Source: Rhizobium aethiopicum
GTDB lineage: Bacteria; Pseudomonadota; Alphaproteobacteria; Rhizobiales; Rhizobiaceae
Direction: 5' to 3'
DNA length: 64,000 nucleotides
NCBI RefSeq assembly: GCF_014197535.1
Contig: NZ_JACIFV010000003.1
Coordinates: 1-64,000 of the forward strand
The translations under genes and the position numbers were made by a program. This document shows positions 62,670 to 64,000 of the stretch, in pieces. Position 1 is the first letter of the stretch. Each line of letters begins with the position of its first letter. The notes under the pieces were generated by a model. That model searched no databases and had not been told where the DNA came from. It saw only the letters and a list, made by a program, of their open reading frames with translations.

Positions 62670-62722
62670 TAAGAAATAGAAACCTTTTAAAATATCTTTG
62701 ATTTTTTATAGGGAAGACGCGC

Positions 62723-63766
62723 TTGAGCGATAGGCGGCGAAAGATCATGAGGGTTCTCGACGGCGAAAGCGTCTTCCCTCCTCCTCTCTGGCTGATGAGA
62801 CAGGCAGGACGCTATCTGCCGGAATACAGGGAGACCCGGGCAAAGGCCGGAAGCTTCCTCGATCTCTGCTACACGCCCGATCACGCCGTTGAAGTGACGT
62901 TGCAGCCGATCCGCCGCTACGGCTTCGATGCAGCGATCCTGTTTTCCGACATTCTTGTCATTCCCGACGCGATGAAGCGGAATGTTCGTTTCACTGAAGG
63001 CCATGGACCGGAGATGGATCCGATCGATGAAGCGGGCATCGGCAGATTGAACGGCGACGACGTTGTCGATTATCTCGGACCGGTTCTGGAAACGGTTCGG
63101 CGGTTGCGGCAGGAATTGCCTGAAGAGACGACTCTGCTCGGTTTCTGCGGCGCGCCTTGGACGGTTGCGACCTATATGATCGCCGGCCACGGCACCCCGG
63201 ATCAGGCCCCTGCCCGTCTCTTCGCCTACAAACATCCTCGCGCCTTCGAGCATCTGCTGATGCTGCTTGCCGACGTTTCTGCCGATTATCTGGTGGCGCA
63301 GATCGACGCCGGCGCCGATGCCGTGCAGATCTTCGATTCCTGGGCGGGTGTTCTCGGCGAGAAAGAGTTCGACGCCTTCGCCGTCAAGCCGGTTGCACGG
63401 ATGATCGCTTCGATCAAAGCGCGGCGGCCGCAGGCGCGCATCATCGCCTTCGCCAAGGGTGCAGGCTACCAGCTGAAAACCTATCGTCAGAAGACCGGAG
63501 CGGATGCGATCGGTCTCGACTGGACCGTCCCGTTGGCCTTTGCCGCCGAACTTCAGAAGGATGGTCCGGTTCAGGGCAATCTCGATCCGATGCGCGTCGT
63601 TGCCGGCGGCCGAGCACTGGAAGAGGGTATCGACGATATTCTGCATCATCTCGGCAATGGACCGCTGATCTTCAATCTCGGCCACGGCATCACGCCGCAA
63701 GCCGATCCCGAGCATGTGCGTTTGCTGGTCGAGCGCGTGCGGGGCTCACGGATGCCACAGGCATGA
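62723..63766 (+). CDS. hemE: Uroporphyrinogen decarboxylase
   Basis: A 347-residue enzyme that converts uroporphyrinogen III to coproporphyrinogen [21 protein letters not shown] is the N-terminal signature, [11 protein letters not shown] follows, and [14 protein letters not shown] is the second signature. The start is TTG at 62723, with AGGGAAG at 62710-62716 and 6-base spacing; the next Met would remove 8 conserved residues. The stop overlaps the hemJ start (ATGA). Confidence 0.97.
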   Translation: MSDRRRKIMRVLDGESVFPPPLWLMRQAGRYLPEYRETRAKAGSFLDLCYTPDHAVEVTLQPIRRYGFDAAILFSDILVIPDAMKRNVRFTEGHGPEMDPIDEAGIGRLNGDDVVDYLGPVLETVRRLRQELPEETTLLGFCGAPWTVATYMIAGHGTPDQAPARLFAYKHPRAFEHLLMLLADVSADYLVAQIDAGADAVQIFDSWAGVLGEKEFDAFAVKPVARMIASIKARRPQARIIAFAKGAGYQLKTYRQKTGADAIGLDWTVPLAFAAELQKDGPVQGNLDPMRVVAGGRALEEGIDDILHHLGNGPLIFNLGHGITPQADPEHVRLLVERVRGSRMPQA

Positions 63767-64000
63767 CGATGGAAAAGCAGACGGATCGCAGAGCCGGCGC
63801 TTACGCCCGGCGCCGCGCGCATTTTGCGCTCGTCTTCTTCGCGCTGATGGCAGTTGGGCTTTTCGCCTGGAATCCCGACAACCTCTATCTCTGGATCAAA
63901 GCGCTTCATATCATCGCGGTCATCTCCTGGATGGCAGGGCTGTTCTATATGCCGCGGTTGTTCATCTATCATACCGACGCCGAACCAGGCTCGGTGCAGT
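63763..64000 (+). CDS. hemJ: Protoporphyrinogen oxidase HemJ, partial
   Basis: The first 79 residues of a membrane protein cut by the window edge. One hydrophobic segment ([17 protein letters not shown]) is followed by the HemJ signature [20 protein letters not shown] and MPRLFIYH, which includes the conserved heme-ligand histidine. HemJ performs a late heme step, fitting its overlap with hemE by 4 bases. An ATG at 63769 is an alternative start. Confidence 0.92.
   Translation, partial: MTMEKQTDRRAGAYARRRAHFALVFFALMAVGLFAWNPDNLYLWIKALHIIAVISWMAGLFYMPRLFIYHTDAEPGSVQ

Larger units (their letters stand above)
62323..62722. other. Probable chromosomal replication origin (oriC)
   Basis: A 400-base gene-free region between divergent ppsR and hemE. 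Alphaproteobacterial origins, including Caulobacter Cori, lie beside hemE. Visible elements are a perfect DnaA box TTATCCACA (62408-62416), a one-mismatch box CTATCCACA (62497-62505), a weaker reverse match at 62634-62642, four GANTC sites at 62540-62669 and an AT-rich tract at about 62641-62710 that could unwind. The neighbouring genes read away from it on both sides. GC skew could not be computed over a useful range. Confidence 0.75.

Noticed and set aside
62646..62701. Possible CtrA sites (TTAA half-sites at 62646 and 62687) near the origin
   Set aside because: Neither TTAA has a second TTAA at the required 7-base spacing.

Overview
The window is a stretch of core chromosome from a Rhizobium-type alphaproteobacterium, most like the R. 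leguminosarum / R. etli group. This rests on gene order and family knowledge, not on a database search. Markers are the ActS/ActR and ChvI/ChvG two-component systems, a short alphaproteobacterial HPr kinase, a DivL-type kinase, rhizobial AccD, and a hemE-linked replication origin. Codon use is uniformly GC-rich. I saw no insertion sequences, prophage, CRISPR array, tRNA gene or defence island.

Layout. 1-723: 5' end of a 16S rRNA gene on the minus strand, with its leader and a clear promoter. 724-6129 (+): an ornithine cyclodeaminase-family protein, HrpB helicase and the ActSR redox pair. 6142-14360: mmcB, an L,D-transpeptidase lipoprotein, malate synthase G, a cytochrome P450, a DUF1402 exported protein and hslVU. 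14538-19968 (+): histidine genes hisB, hisH, hisA, hisF and hisE, with DUF2628 and two unknown genes interspersed, ending in coaA. 19983-22829 (-): alkB, arfB, pckA. 23168-28600 (+): chvI-chvG-hprK, a PTS EIIA, HPr and ahcY. 28805-40776 (+): a DivL-like kinase whose phospho-acceptor histidine is tyrosine, a TsaE-sugar kinase fusion, a MurU-like nucleotidyltransferase, addB, addA and trxA. 40840-45899 (-): folC, accD, trpA, trpB, trpF, transcribed from trpF towards folC. 45975-50821 (-): a metallopeptidase, DUF2852, PHB depolymerase, a FAH-family enzyme and a broken glutathione transferase gene. 51100-52020 (+): DUF2218 and a nitroreductase. 52086-57418 (-): gyrB, an XRE regulator, Smr, MltA, Tim44-like. 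57542-58641 (+): fxsA, secB. 58694-62322 (-): dnaQ, coaE, aroE, maf, ppsR. 62323-62722: probable chromosomal origin. 62723 to end (+): hemE and a partial hemJ.

The genes are mostly housekeeping: replication and repair (gyrB, dnaQ, addAB, alkB, mmcB), amino acid synthesis (his, trp, aroE), CoA (coaA, coaE), central carbon at the gluconeogenic node (pckA, glcB, ppsR, phaZ) and envelope or stress sensing (ChvGI, ActSR, DivL). Tight stop/start overlaps mark several operons. The most interesting items are the TsaE/sugar-kinase fusion next to murU, the DivL-like tyrosine kinase, the origin with clustered GANTC and DnaA sites, the pckA/chvIG/PTS cluster, loss of the AccD zinc ribbon, a 35-base deletion breaking the transferase gene, and three copies of a palindromic intergenic repeat.
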